From assembly GCA_036495025.1 (NCBI GenBank), contig DASXNO010000082.1, positions 1-46,697 on the forward strand: a stretch of 46,697 nucleotides of DNA. The letters are read 5' to 3'. How positions within the stretch are numbered: the stretch's first letter is position 1; every line of letters starts with the position of its first letter. The DNA is from JAOPZY01 sp036495025 (GTDB lineage: Bacteria; Actinomycetota; CADDZG01; JAHWKV01; JAOPZY01). Shown in pieces: positions 1-7,303 of this stretch. Below the pieces are notes generated by a model. It made no database searches. It was not told where the DNA came from and saw only the letters and a list, made by a program, of their open reading frames with translations. A program made the position numbers and the translations under genes.

Positions 1-671
1 CTGGCCTTGGTGTCGGCGAGGTGCAGGTGGCACTCGGCCCGCAAGCTCCTCCCCGACACGAGGAGGGCCTCCTCTCCTGCGACCACGGCGAAGGGATGGA
101 TGATGCCGGGGTCCACCCCGGCGACGACGGCGGGGTCCAGGCCGTGGTGCTCGGGGCTCAGGGCTGCGGTGACGTCGACGTAGAGCCGCCCCGCCTCACT
201 GAGCAGGGTCACGGAGCGGATGGTCTCCGCTGCGTAGGGGACCTCACGACCCAGGCGCACCACCAGCGGGGGGCACCCACGCGCCACCGGGAGGCGCAGC
301 CGGTCGCCGTCGATGCGGAACGTCCCGTGGTACCAACGCGGCGCAATGAGGGCCTTCTTGCGGCGGGGGAAGCCGGCGCGCTGGCCGGCCTTCTTTCTCC
401 TTGCCGCCTCGAACCACTCGGTGGAGTAATGCCGCAGGACCGAGCGGGCAGCGACGGAGTCGAGCTCCCCGAAGCCCATCCCGGCGATCTCCCGGCACAG
501 CGCCTGGTAGGTCACCACCGGCGGGAGCTTCCACTCCCGGAGCTGGCGGTTGCAGTCGAGCACGAGGGCGCGGACGTCGCCGGCCGAGCGCAGCAGGCCG
601 TAGAGCCGGCGGCGCTGGGGCTTGGTGGCACGGACGGCGATCCGGGCGCTTCGGTGCAGGGTGGCTCCCAT
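1..671 (-). CDS. tnpB: TnpB-type (IS605 OrfB family) RNA-guided nuclease/transposase accessory protein, 3' end outside window
   Basis: An open frame runs without a stop from an ATG at 671 to the left edge (223 codons plus 2 nt), so only the N-terminal part is seen. It shows the TnpB order: an N-terminal RYRLYP-like strand and helix (ARIAVRATKPQRRRLYGLLR), a Lys/Arg-rich segment ending GFPRRKKALI (about residues 97-110), a beta-rich wedge region with SVTLLSEAGRLYVDVTA, then the RuvC-I strand AGVDPGIIHPFAVV (about 184-197), whose Asp would be the first catalytic residue. The following SGRSLRAECHLHLADTK matches the segment that follows RuvC-I in the family. TnpB is an RNA-guided nuclease of IS200/IS605 and IS607 elements; any omega RNA would lie past the left edge. 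No tnpA is visible. GTG at 677 is an alternative start. Whether RuvC-II, RuvC-III and the zinc finger are intact cannot be judged. Confidence 0.85.
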   Translation of the reverse strand, partial: MGATLHRSARIAVRATKPQRRRLYGLLRSAGDVRALVLDCNRQLREWKLPPVVTYQALCREIAGMGFGELDSVAARSVLRHYSTEWFEAARRKKAGQRAGFPRRKKALIAPRWYHGTFRIDGDRLRLPVARGCPPLVVRLGREVPYAAETIRSVTLLSEAGRLYVDVTAALSPEHHGLDPAVVAGVDPGIIHPFAVVAGEEALLVSGRSLRAECHLHLADTKA

Positions 672-704
672 GGCCACCCATGGTATGGATGACCACCGAC
701 AGAA

Positions 705-720
705 TCGAACGCATGTTTGT
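705..720. promoter_or_regulatory. LexA/SOS-like box between tnpB and dtd
   Basis: The sequence TCGAACGCATGTTTGT matches the actinobacterial LexA consensus TCGAAC-N4-GTTCGA at 10 of 12 fixed positions; GTTTG is a common variant of the right arm. It lies 34 nt upstream of the tnpB start and about 90 nt upstream of dtd, so its position fits the tnpB promoter better. This is a motif match only; no expression evidence is available. Confidence 0.45.
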
Positions 721-810
721 CACCTCTGCCAAGATTCTTCAGAAAGTTCCTGGCTTCGGGGTCAGTTGCGAACAGCGCAAACGTTTTTGGTCACGGCACT
801 AGCCTCCAGC

Positions 811-1248
811 ATGCGTCTTGTGGTCCAGCGGGTGTCCTGCGCTGCCGTGACGGTGGCGGGGGAGCGGATCGCCGGCATCGGCGCCGGTCTCCTCGTCCTG
901 GCGGGCGTGGGCAGGGACGACAGCGACGAGACGGCCCGCCGGCTGGCTGCCAAGGTTGCGGGCCTGCGGATCTTCGGTGACGACGACCACCGGATGAACC
1001 GCTCGGTCACGGACGTCGGGGGCGAGGTGCTGGTCGTCTCGCAGTTCACGCTCTATGCCGACACGAGGAAGGGGTACCGGCCCTCCTTCGTCGAGGCTGC
1101 CCGCCCCGAGGTCGCCGTCGGGGTCCTCGAGGCGTTCATCCAAGGCCTGCGGTCCGCGGGGCTGGCCGTCGCCGAGGGCCGCTTCGGGGCGCACATGGAG
1201 GTCAGCCTGGTGAACGACGGCCCGGTCACGATCCTGCTCGAGGGCTGA
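811..1248 (+). CDS. dtd: D-aminoacyl-tRNA deacylase (D-tyrosyl-tRNA deacylase)
   Basis: The 145-aa product has the usual DTD length. It hydrolyses D-aminoacyl-tRNAs (and mischarged Gly-tRNA-Ala) in the cytoplasm, keeping D-residues out of proteins. The family signature SQFTLYADTRKGYRPSF is at about residues 77-93, and the C-terminal Gly-cisPro motif lies in NDGPVTILLE (about 135-144), which builds the chirality-selecting pocket. The ATG at 811 was chosen because the family starts MRxVVQRVxxA; the longer open frame upstream is not conserved-looking. Its stop is separated from the stop of the convergent EF-G-like gene by a single base, so the two transcripts must overlap at their 3' ends. Confidence 0.95.
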   Translation: MRLVVQRVSCAAVTVAGERIAGIGAGLLVLAGVGRDDSDETARRLAAKVAGLRIFGDDDHRMNRSVTDVGGEVLVVSQFTLYADTRKGYRPSFVEAARPEVAVGVLEAFIQGLRSAGLAVAEGRFGAHMEVSLVNDGPVTILLEG

Positions 1249-1249
1249 C

Positions 1250-3331
1250 CTACTTGGCCTCCCTGGCCTCGGCGATGATCTTCTCGGCGAGGTGGGCCGG
1301 GACCTCCTCGTAGTGCGAGTGCTCCATCCGGAACGTTCCCTGGCCGCCGGTCATGGACCGCAGGTCGATCGCATAGCGGGCCACCTCGGCCATGGGGACC
1401 TTGGCCCTGACGATCTGGTGGCCGCCGACCGCCTCGGTCCCCTGGATCCGGCCCCGCTTCGAGTTGAGGTCGCCCATGATGTCGCCGAGGTAGGCGTCGG
1501 GGACCACGACCTCCAGGTCCATGATGGGCTCGAGCAGCACGACCCCGGCTGCCTGGGCCGCCTCCTTGAAGCCATGGCCGCCGGCGAGCTGGAAGGCGAT
1601 GTCCGAGGAGTCCACCGGGTGGAACTTGCCGTCGAAGAGCGTCACCCGAACATCGACGACCGGGTACCCGGCGATGACGCCCTCGGTGAGCTGGCGCTCG
1701 ACGCCCTTCTGGACCGAAGGGATGAACTGGTTCGGCACGACGCCGCCGACGATCTTGTCGACGAACTCGAAGCCGGCCCCCCGCTCGGTGGGCTCGACGT
1801 CGACGTGGGCGATGGCGTACTGGCCGTGCCCGCCCGTCTGCTTGACGTGGCGGCCCATCGCATGGGCCTTGCCGTGGACGGTCTCCCGGTAGGCGATCCG
1901 CAGGGGGATCTCGGCGACGTCGACACCGAACTTGCGGTGGAGCCGCTCGAGCGTGACCTCGAGGTGCGCCTCGCCGGTGCCCCAGAGCAGCGTCTGGTGG
2001 GTCTCGGCGTTGCGCTCGACCGAGAGGGCGGGGTCCTCCTCCTGCAGCCGGGCGAGGCCGGTCATCAGCTTGTCCTCGTCGCCTTTGGTCTTCGGCGCGA
2101 TCGCCTTGGCGAGCGCCCGCTCCGGGGCATCGAGGCCCGGGTAGACGATGGGAGCGGCCTTGTCGGCGATCGTGTCGCCGCTGTGGGTGTGGGCGAGCTT
2201 GGCCACCGCAGCGATGTCGCCGGCGACCACCTCGGTCATGGGCACCTGGGTCTTGCCCCGGAGGGCAAAGATCTGGCCAACCCGCTCGTCGCTGCCCTGG
2301 GTGGCGTTGTAGAGGGTGGAGTCGGGCCGGAGGTGGCCGGAGAAGACACGGAAGATCGAGATCCGGCCGACGTAGGGGTCGGACACGGTCTTGAAGACGA
2401 AGGCCGACATCGGGGCGTCCGGGCTCGGGGCTCGCTCCAGCTTCTCCTCGGTGCCCGGTTTGACGCCCTGCGCGACCCCCCGGGCCAGCGGGGAGGGACC
2501 CTCCTCGACCATGGAGTCGGCCAGCCGGTCGATACCGATGAGCTTCGTGGCCGAGCCGACCAGCACCGGCGTCACCGTGCCCGCCAGCAGGCCCGTGGCG
2601 AGGCCGTGGACCACCTCGTCCATGGTGATCTCGCCGCCGTCGAGGTAGCGCTCCAGCAGGGCGTCGTCGGACTCGGCGACGGATTCCTCGATCTGGGTGT
2701 GCAGCCGCTCCGCCTCCTCCGCGAGCGAACCGGAGAGCTCCGTCTCGACCCCCACACCCGGGCTCCCCGCCCCGTCGTAGCGGAAGGCCTTGCGGGACGG
2801 GACGTCGACCACCCCGGCGAAGCTGTGCTCCTCGCCGATCGGCAGGTCCACCGGCGCGAAGCCGCTGCCCAGCTTCTCGGACAGCTCCGCCAGCGTGCGG
2901 GAGAACGAGGCTCGCTCCCGGTCGAGCTTGTTGATGAAGACGATCCTCGGGACGTTCAGGTTGCGGGCCATCGACCAGATGATCTGGTGCTGGACCTGCA
3001 CCCCCTCGACGGCCGACAGCACGAAGATGGCGAGGTCCACGACCCGGAGTGCCGCCTGAGCCTCACCGATGAAATCGGCGTAGCCCGGGACGTCGATGAG
3101 GTTGATCTTGTGGCCGTGCCACTCGACGGGCGTCAGGGCCAGCGAGACCGAGAGGCCCTTTTTGATCTCCTCGGGCTCGAAGTCGCAGACAGTGTTGCCG
3201 TCCTCGACCCGGCCCATCCTCGTCGTTGCCCCCGAAAGGTACACGAGGGCCTCGGCGAGCGAGGTCTTGCCGGTCCCCTGGTGTCCAAACAGGCCGACAT
3301 TGCGTATCGCTTCCGGCGGATACGTTTTCAT
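1250..3331 (-). CDS. EF-G-like translational GTPase (EF-G2 / FusA2 type)
   Basis: The 693-aa protein has EF-G architecture: a G domain with GHQGTGKT (16-23, P-loop), DVPGYADF (80-87, G3) and NKLD (134-137, G4); domain II; domain III with LLWGTGEAHLEV; domain IV containing the VGGVVPNQFIPSVQKGVE loop; and domain V ending in the RSMTGGQGTF segment. The switch-I region, normally RGITI, reads KKGLSVS, and the preceding DGNTVCDFEPEE stretch is typical of the second EF-G paralogue of actinobacteria rather than canonical FusA. It has no str-operon neighbours (rpsL, rpsG, tuf), also pointing to a paralogue. Its role is not established; ribosome binding and GTP hydrolysis are likely. The gene diverges from pgsA across 99 nt and is tail-to-tail with dtd. 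Confidence 0.9.
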   Translation of the reverse strand: MKTYPPEAIRNVGLFGHQGTGKTSLAEALVYLSGATTRMGRVEDGNTVCDFEPEEIKKGLSVSLALTPVEWHGHKINLIDVPGYADFIGEAQAALRVVDLAIFVLSAVEGVQVQHQIIWSMARNLNVPRIVFINKLDRERASFSRTLAELSEKLGSGFAPVDLPIGEEHSFAGVVDVPSRKAFRYDGAGSPGVGVETELSGSLAEEAERLHTQIEESVAESDDALLERYLDGGEITMDEVVHGLATGLLAGTVTPVLVGSATKLIGIDRLADSMVEEGPSPLARGVAQGVKPGTEEKLERAPSPDAPMSAFVFKTVSDPYVGRISIFRVFSGHLRPDSTLYNATQGSDERVGQIFALRGKTQVPMTEVVAGDIAAVAKLAHTHSGDTIADKAAPIVYPGLDAPERALAKAIAPKTKGDEDKLMTGLARLQEEDPALSVERNAETHQTLLWGTGEAHLEVTLERLHRKFGVDVAEIPLRIAYRETVHGKAHAMGRHVKQTGGHGQYAIAHVDVEPTERGAGFEFVDKIVGGVVPNQFIPSVQKGVERQLTEGVIAGYPVVDVRVTLFDGKFHPVDSSDIAFQLAGGHGFKEAAQAAGVVLLEPIMDLEVVVPDAYLGDIMGDLNSKRGRIQGTEAVGGHQIVRAKVPMAEVARYAIDLRSMTGGQGTFRMEHSHYEEVPAHLAEKIIAEAREAK

Positions 3332-3430
3332 CCGGTGGCGATTCTATTATCTTGACGCAATGCGTTTGCCCGCCCCCGTCCCGTCTCCACCCTCAAGTTC
3401 ACTCTCCCGGATGACTCCGGTCCTGTAGCC
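3332..3430. promoter_or_regulatory. Divergent promoter region of EF-G-like gene and pgsA
   Basis: An AT-rich patch (attctattatct, 3341-3352) interrupts very GC-rich DNA. On the minus strand it offers -10-like hexamers GATAAT (3350-3345) or TAGAAT (3346-3341), only 10-14 nt from the EF-G-like ATG at 3331. The transcript would therefore be leaderless or nearly so, and no Shine-Dalgarno sequence precedes that ATG. An odd-centred palindrome ACGCAATGCGT lies at 3355-3365 and could be an operator. No convincing -35 or Shine-Dalgarno sequence is visible for pgsA. Confidence 0.45.
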
Positions 3431-4060
3431 GTGCTGGCCAGCCACCTCCGCCAGCCCATCGACCGCTGGGTCCGCCCCTTGGGCAAGGCCCTCGGCCGCA
3501 CGGGCATCCCGCCCAACCTCATCACGGTGGTGGGCGTGGTCATTGTCGCGCTCGGGACGCTCGTCTTCGCCGGCCCCGGCCACCTCGTGATCGGTGCGCT
3601 CATCGTCGCCGTCGGCGGTTTCACCGACCTGTTCGACGGGGCGGTGGCCAAGGCCACGGGCAAGGTGACCCGGTTCGGCTCCTTCCTCGACTCGACGACG
3701 GACCGGATCTCCGACGGGATCTTCTTCTCGGGCCTCGTCTGGTACCTGATGCACCGGCCCGCCACCGGCCCCGATCTCCTCGGGATCATCCCCGGCCGGC
3801 AGTACCCGTCGGTCGCGGTGCTGCTGACCCTGGCGGTCCTCGTGCTCGGCTTCCTCACCTCCTACATCAAGGCGCGGGCCGAGGCGATGGGCTTCGAGTG
3901 CAACGTCGGGATCGCCGAGCGGGGAGAACGGCTGTTCATCGCGTGCGCGGGGGTCTTTTTCAACCGGATCTTCCTCGCCCTCTCGGTGCTGGCGGTGCTG
4001 TCGCTCATCACGGTCGCGCAGCGCTTCGCCGTGGTCTGGCGGCAGGCAAAACAGTCGTAG
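3431..4060 (+). CDS. pgsA: CDP-alcohol phosphatidyltransferase, probable phosphatidylinositol-phosphate synthase
   Basis: The 209-aa integral membrane enzyme has the CDP-alcohol phosphotransferase motif: D66, D69, G70, G83, D87 and D91 in the order DxxDGxxAK-x8-GxxxDxxxD. The usual Arg of AR is Lys (K74). The family transfers a phosphatidyl group from CDP-diacylglycerol to an alcohol. In actinobacteria with this neighbourhood (pgsA, then an acyltransferase, then PimA) the acceptor is inositol-1-phosphate, giving PI-phosphate, the first step to phosphatidylinositol mannosides. Hydrophobic segments cover about 33-62, 110-130 and 135-200. The start is GTG at 3431, in line with the conserved N-terminal region. 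It is followed directly by the acyltransferase. The substrate is inferred from context. Confidence 0.85.
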   Translation: MLASHLRQPIDRWVRPLGKALGRTGIPPNLITVVGVVIVALGTLVFAGPGHLVIGALIVAVGGFTDLFDGAVAKATGKVTRFGSFLDSTTDRISDGIFFSGLVWYLMHRPATGPDLLGIIPGRQYPSVAVLLTLAVLVLGFLTSYIKARAEAMGFECNVGIAERGERLFIACAGVFFNRIFLALSVLAVLSLITVAQRFAVVWRQAKQS

Positions 4061-4068
4061 CTCCCGAC

Positions 4069-5052
4069 GTGGGTCGGGGTCCCCCTGGGGCAAAGAGCGG
4101 GCTCGGGGCGTTCGAAGACGGCACCGCCCTCGCCCTCCGCTACTACGCGTTCCGCGGCGGGGCCTGGCTGGCAGAGCGTCTCCCCCTGCGCCTGACCGAC
4201 GCGGTGGCCAACGTCGGGGGCCGGATCGCCTTCCGGCTCGCCAAGCCGCCGAGGCGGGAGGTGGTGGCCCGCAACATGGCCCGGGTTGCGGGCGGCCCCG
4301 GAGGAAATGGCGAGACCCTCGTGAAGGGTGCCTACCTCTCCTATGCCCGCTACTGGCTCGAGACCTTCCGCCTCGGCCGCTACAGCCGCCAGGAGCTCCT
4401 CGACATGGTGGACGGCGTCAACGTCGAGATCATCGACCGGGCGGTCGGGGGCCGGACCGGCCTGCTCGCTGTCCTGCCGCACTTCGGCTTCTACGATCTG
4501 CTCGGGGCGTGGGCGGGCGCCAACGAGTATCCGCTCACGACCGTCGCCGAGGTGCTCAAGCCGCGTGCCCTCTACGAGTGGTTCGCCGCCATCCGGGAAC
4601 GCCGGGGCATCCACATCCTGCCGGCCCGCCCCGGAGCCCAGACGCTCCGGGGGTTGCTCAAGGTGCTCGCGGACGGGGAGATCGTGGCCCTGGTCGCCGA
4701 CCGTGACCTGTCCCGGCGGGGGATCTGGGTCGACTACTTCGGAGAGCGGACGACCGCCCCGGTCGGCCCGGCGCTGCTCGCAGCCCGAACCGGCGTGCCG
4801 CTGGCTGCGGTGGCCCTCTACCAGACCGGCCCGGAGCGGTTCCGCTGCGAGGTGACGTCGATCCCGTACGAACGCACCGGGGACGAGACCATCGACCTGC
4901 CCACGATCGCCCAGGCCATCGCCGCCGCGCTGGAGGAGGTCGTCCGCAAGGCGCCGGAGCAGTACCACCTGTTCTCCACCAACTGGCCCTCAGACGAGCC
5001 AGGCCTGCCGCCGAGGGGCCGCAGTCGCCCGGCGCCCCAGGAGGGCCCGTGA
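4069..5052 (+). CDS. patA: Lauroyl/palmitoyl acyltransferase of the HtrB/LpxL family, PatA-like
   Basis: This 327-aa protein (from GTG 4069) belongs to the lysophospholipid/Kdo2-lipid A acyltransferase superfamily. The catalytic HX4D motif is HFGFYD (H128, D133). Later blocks include FERRGIHILP-like ERRGIHILPA and VADRDLSRRGI, then PVGPALLAARTGVPL. In mycobacteria PatA acylates PIM mannose on the cytoplasmic face of the membrane; here the gene lies between pgsA and pimA exactly as expected. The open frame extends upstream into pgsA, but GTG 4069, 8 nt after the pgsA stop, is the first sensible start. No strong Shine-Dalgarno sequence is visible, suggesting coupling to pgsA. The stop overlaps the pimA start (GTGA). 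Confidence 0.87.
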   Translation: MGRGPPGAKSGLGAFEDGTALALRYYAFRGGAWLAERLPLRLTDAVANVGGRIAFRLAKPPRREVVARNMARVAGGPGGNGETLVKGAYLSYARYWLETFRLGRYSRQELLDMVDGVNVEIIDRAVGGRTGLLAVLPHFGFYDLLGAWAGANEYPLTTVAEVLKPRALYEWFAAIRERRGIHILPARPGAQTLRGLLKVLADGEIVALVADRDLSRRGIWVDYFGERTTAPVGPALLAARTGVPLAAVALYQTGPERFRCEVTSIPYERTGDETIDLPTIAQAIAAALEEVVRKAPEQYHLFSTNWPSDEPGLPPRGRSRPAPQEGP

Positions 5053-6122
5053 AGGTCGGCATTGTCTGCCCGTACGACTGGTGCCATCCGGGCGGTGTCC
5101 GCAGTCACATCCTCGGCCTCGCCGAGGCGCTGCCGGAGGTGTCGGATGGTCGCTGGAGCGCAGAGATCATCACGCCGGCGACGAAGCCGGAGCCCGGGAT
5201 CTGGGCCGCGGGCCGGCCCCTGCCGGTGCCCGCGAATGGCTCGGTCGCGCGGATCGCCTTCGGGCCGGGTGCCCGGCGGCGCCTCGACGAGCGCCTGAGC
5301 CGGGGCGACCTCGACGTGCTGCACCTCCACGAACCGGCGATTCCGAGCCTCTCGCTCCTGGCGCTGATGGGGGCGCGGCTCCCGGTGGTGGCCACCTTCC
5401 ACGCCTCCGCGGAGCGCAGTCTCGGCTACGCGGCAGCCCGTGGGTTCCTGCGGCGCTTCGTCGAGCGCATCGACGTGAGGATCGCGGTGTCGGCTGCCGC
5501 GCGGTCGCTCATCGCCACCTACTTCCCCGGCGACTACGACCTGATCCCCAACGGGGTGCCCGTCGCCCGGTTCGCCGCCGCCGTGCCGGACCCGGCCCTG
5601 TGCCACCTCAAGCCCTGCGTCCTGTTCGTCGGCCGGCCGGAGCCGCGCAAGGGCTTCGGCGCGCTGGTCGATGCGATGGCGCTGCTGCGCCGCGACCTCG
5701 ACGTCCGGCTCGTCACGACGTCCGCGCCCAGCCAGCATCCCGACTGGGTCGTGCCGCTGGGGCGGGTGGCCGACGACCGCCTCCCCGGCATCTATGCGGC
5801 AGCGGACGCCTACTGCGCTCCCTCACTCGGTGGGGAGTCGTTCGGGATCGTGCTCGTCGAGGCGATGGCCGCCGGCACCCCCGTGATCTGCTCCGATCTT
5901 CCCGGCTACCGGGAGGCGGCCGGCGATGCCGCGCGCTTCGTGCGCCCCGGGGACCCGGCAGGCCTCGCCGGTGCCCTCCGGGAGGTCCTGGCGGTGCCCG
6001 ACTCGGCCGCCTGCCTCGTCCGGGCGGGGAGGAAGCGTGCGGCCGAACTGGACTGGCGGGTGCTCGCGCCGGAGATCCTCGCCCGGTACGAGCGCGCCGC
6101 GCGGCGGGGCTCGGCCGGGTGA
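5049..6122 (+). CDS. pimA: GT4 glycosyltransferase, PimA-like phosphatidylinositol mannosyltransferase
   Basis: The 357-aa GT-B fold enzyme opens VGIVCPYDWCHPGGVRSHIL, close to the donor/acceptor loop of PimA (CPYxxxxPGGVxxHV). The LHLHEP segment, the FVGRPEPRKGF start of the C-terminal Rossmann domain, and the GT4 signature ESFGIVLVEAMAAGTPVI with its two Glu residues are present. PimA transfers mannose from GDP-mannose to phosphatidylinositol on the inner leaflet. The start is a GTG overlapping the patA stop, with AGGAGGG 3 nt upstream. Together with pgsA and patA it forms a three-gene operon. The donor and acceptor are inferred from family and context. Confidence 0.88.
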   Translation: MKVGIVCPYDWCHPGGVRSHILGLAEALPEVSDGRWSAEIITPATKPEPGIWAAGRPLPVPANGSVARIAFGPGARRRLDERLSRGDLDVLHLHEPAIPSLSLLALMGARLPVVATFHASAERSLGYAAARGFLRRFVERIDVRIAVSAAARSLIATYFPGDYDLIPNGVPVARFAAAVPDPALCHLKPCVLFVGRPEPRKGFGALVDAMALLRRDLDVRLVTTSAPSQHPDWVVPLGRVADDRLPGIYAAADAYCAPSLGGESFGIVLVEAMAAGTPVICSDLPGYREAAGDAARFVRPGDPAGLAGALREVLAVPDSAACLVRAGRKRAAELDWRVLAPEILARYERAARRGSAG

Positions 6123-6152
6123 CCGGCGTTCCTCGTCACCTTTTTGGCTGGG

Positions 6153-7154
6153 TTAACGTTGCTTGGTCAGGCGCCAGGGCTTGTGGGAGGCGTGCTCGGC
6201 CGTGACGAACCTGACCGTTCCCGACTCGGAGCGGGTCATGATCGACTGCGTCGTCGCGCGGTCCCCCCGGTAGCGCACGCCGTGCAGGAGATCGCCGTCG
6301 CTGATGCCCGTTGCGGCAAAGTAGGCGTGGCCGGCAACGAGGTCGTCGGTGGTGAGAACCCGCGCCAGGTCGTAGCCGGCGTCGAGGACGGCCTTGTGCT
6401 CCTCGTCGCTCCGGGGGTGCAGGCGGCCCTGGATCACGCCGCCGAGACCCTTCATGGCACATGCGGTGATCACGCCCTCCGGGGTCCCGCCGATCCCGAC
6501 GACCAGGTCGATCCCGGTCCCTTCCCTCGCTGCGGCGATCGAGACCGCAACGTCACCGTCGGGAATCAGCTTGATCCGGGCACCCGCGTCCCGCACGGCT
6601 GCGATGAGCTCGGCGTGGCGGGGGCGGTCCAGGATCACCACGGTGAGCTCCTCGACGTCCTCCCGCTTGGCGCGGGCGACGCGCCGGAGGTTCTCCCCGA
6701 TCGGCGCCTCGATGTCGATCGCATCCGCAGCGTCGGGGCCGGTGCAGACCTTCTCCATGTAGAAGCAGGGGCCCGGGTCGAACATCGCGCCCCGCTCCGC
6801 CACGGCGAGCAGCACGAGCGCGGAGGGCTGGCCCTTGGCCGTGAGGGTGGTGCCGTCGACGGGGTCGACGGCGACGTCGACCAGGGGAGGCTCGCCGTTG
6901 CCGACCCGCTCGCCGTTGTAGAGCATGGGGGCCTCGTCCTTCTCCCCTTCGCCGATCACGACCAGCCCGTCCATCGAGACGGTGGAGAGCATGGTCCGCA
7001 TGGCGTCGACGGCGGCCCCATCGGCTCCGTCCTTGTCGCCGCGGCCGAGCCAGCGGGCGGCGGCGAGGGCACCCGCCTCGGTGACGCGGACGAGGTCCAT
7101 GCCGAGGTTGTGCCCGGGGGTGACGCCGAAAAGGGGGACGACGTTGCTGCTCAT
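6153..7154 (-). CDS. glpX: Class II fructose-1,6-bisphosphatase
   Basis: The 333-aa GlpX-family phosphatase hydrolyses fructose-1,6-bisphosphate to fructose-6-phosphate in gluconeogenesis, and is the only FBPase type in many actinobacteria. The metal-binding motifs GEGEKDEAP (68-76) and DPVDGTT (97-103) are intact, as are IPDGDVAVS and the GGTPEGVITA block. There are about 18 residues before the conserved MDLVRVTEAGALAAARW start, so M19 is an alternative initiation site. It is convergent with pimA (30 nt between stops, no clear hairpin seen) and divergent from pdxS, with which it shares a 149-nt promoter region. Confidence 0.95.
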   Translation of the reverse strand: MSSNVVPLFGVTPGHNLGMDLVRVTEAGALAAARWLGRGDKDGADGAAVDAMRTMLSTVSMDGLVVIGEGEKDEAPMLYNGERVGNGEPPLVDVAVDPVDGTTLTAKGQPSALVLLAVAERGAMFDPGPCFYMEKVCTGPDAADAIDIEAPIGENLRRVARAKREDVEELTVVILDRPRHAELIAAVRDAGARIKLIPDGDVAVSIAAAREGTGIDLVVGIGGTPEGVITACAMKGLGGVIQGRLHPRSDEEHKAVLDAGYDLARVLTTDDLVAGHAYFAATGISDGDLLHGVRYRGDRATTQSIMTRSESGTVRFVTAEHASHKPWRLTKQR

Positions 7155-7261
7155 CAGCTGTGAGCCTACCGGGTCTGACCCACCCCTGGCCAGGGGGGCG
7201 TCACCGGGAGGTCGTCCAAAGGACCGAACCGGCCGGCGGGGAGCCCGGTGAGGCGCGGCGG

Positions 7262-7267
7262 TAGAAT
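7262..7267 (+). promoter_or_regulatory. Candidate -10 element of the pdxST operon
   Basis: TAGAAT lies 36 nt upstream of the pdxS ATG in otherwise GC-rich DNA and fits an actinobacterial -10 (TANNNT). No good -35 is seen 16-18 nt upstream. A Shine-Dalgarno sequence GAGGAG follows at 7290-7295. No MocR-type PdxR gene is present next to it. Confidence 0.5.
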
Positions 7268-7303
7268 TGAGGTTCTCGCTGCATCTACCTGAGGAGACCA
7301 GGC

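Noticed and set aside
766..780. TTGCG-AACAG-CGCAA inverted repeat before dtd as an operator
   Set aside because: A 5-bp arm is likely by chance; nothing else supports it.
1292..3355. Long plus-strand open frame opposite the EF-G-like gene
   Set aside because: It mirrors the minus gene codon by codon; composition (Asp, Gly, Arg, Val, Leu) is typical of antisense of GC-rich genes, with no family motifs.
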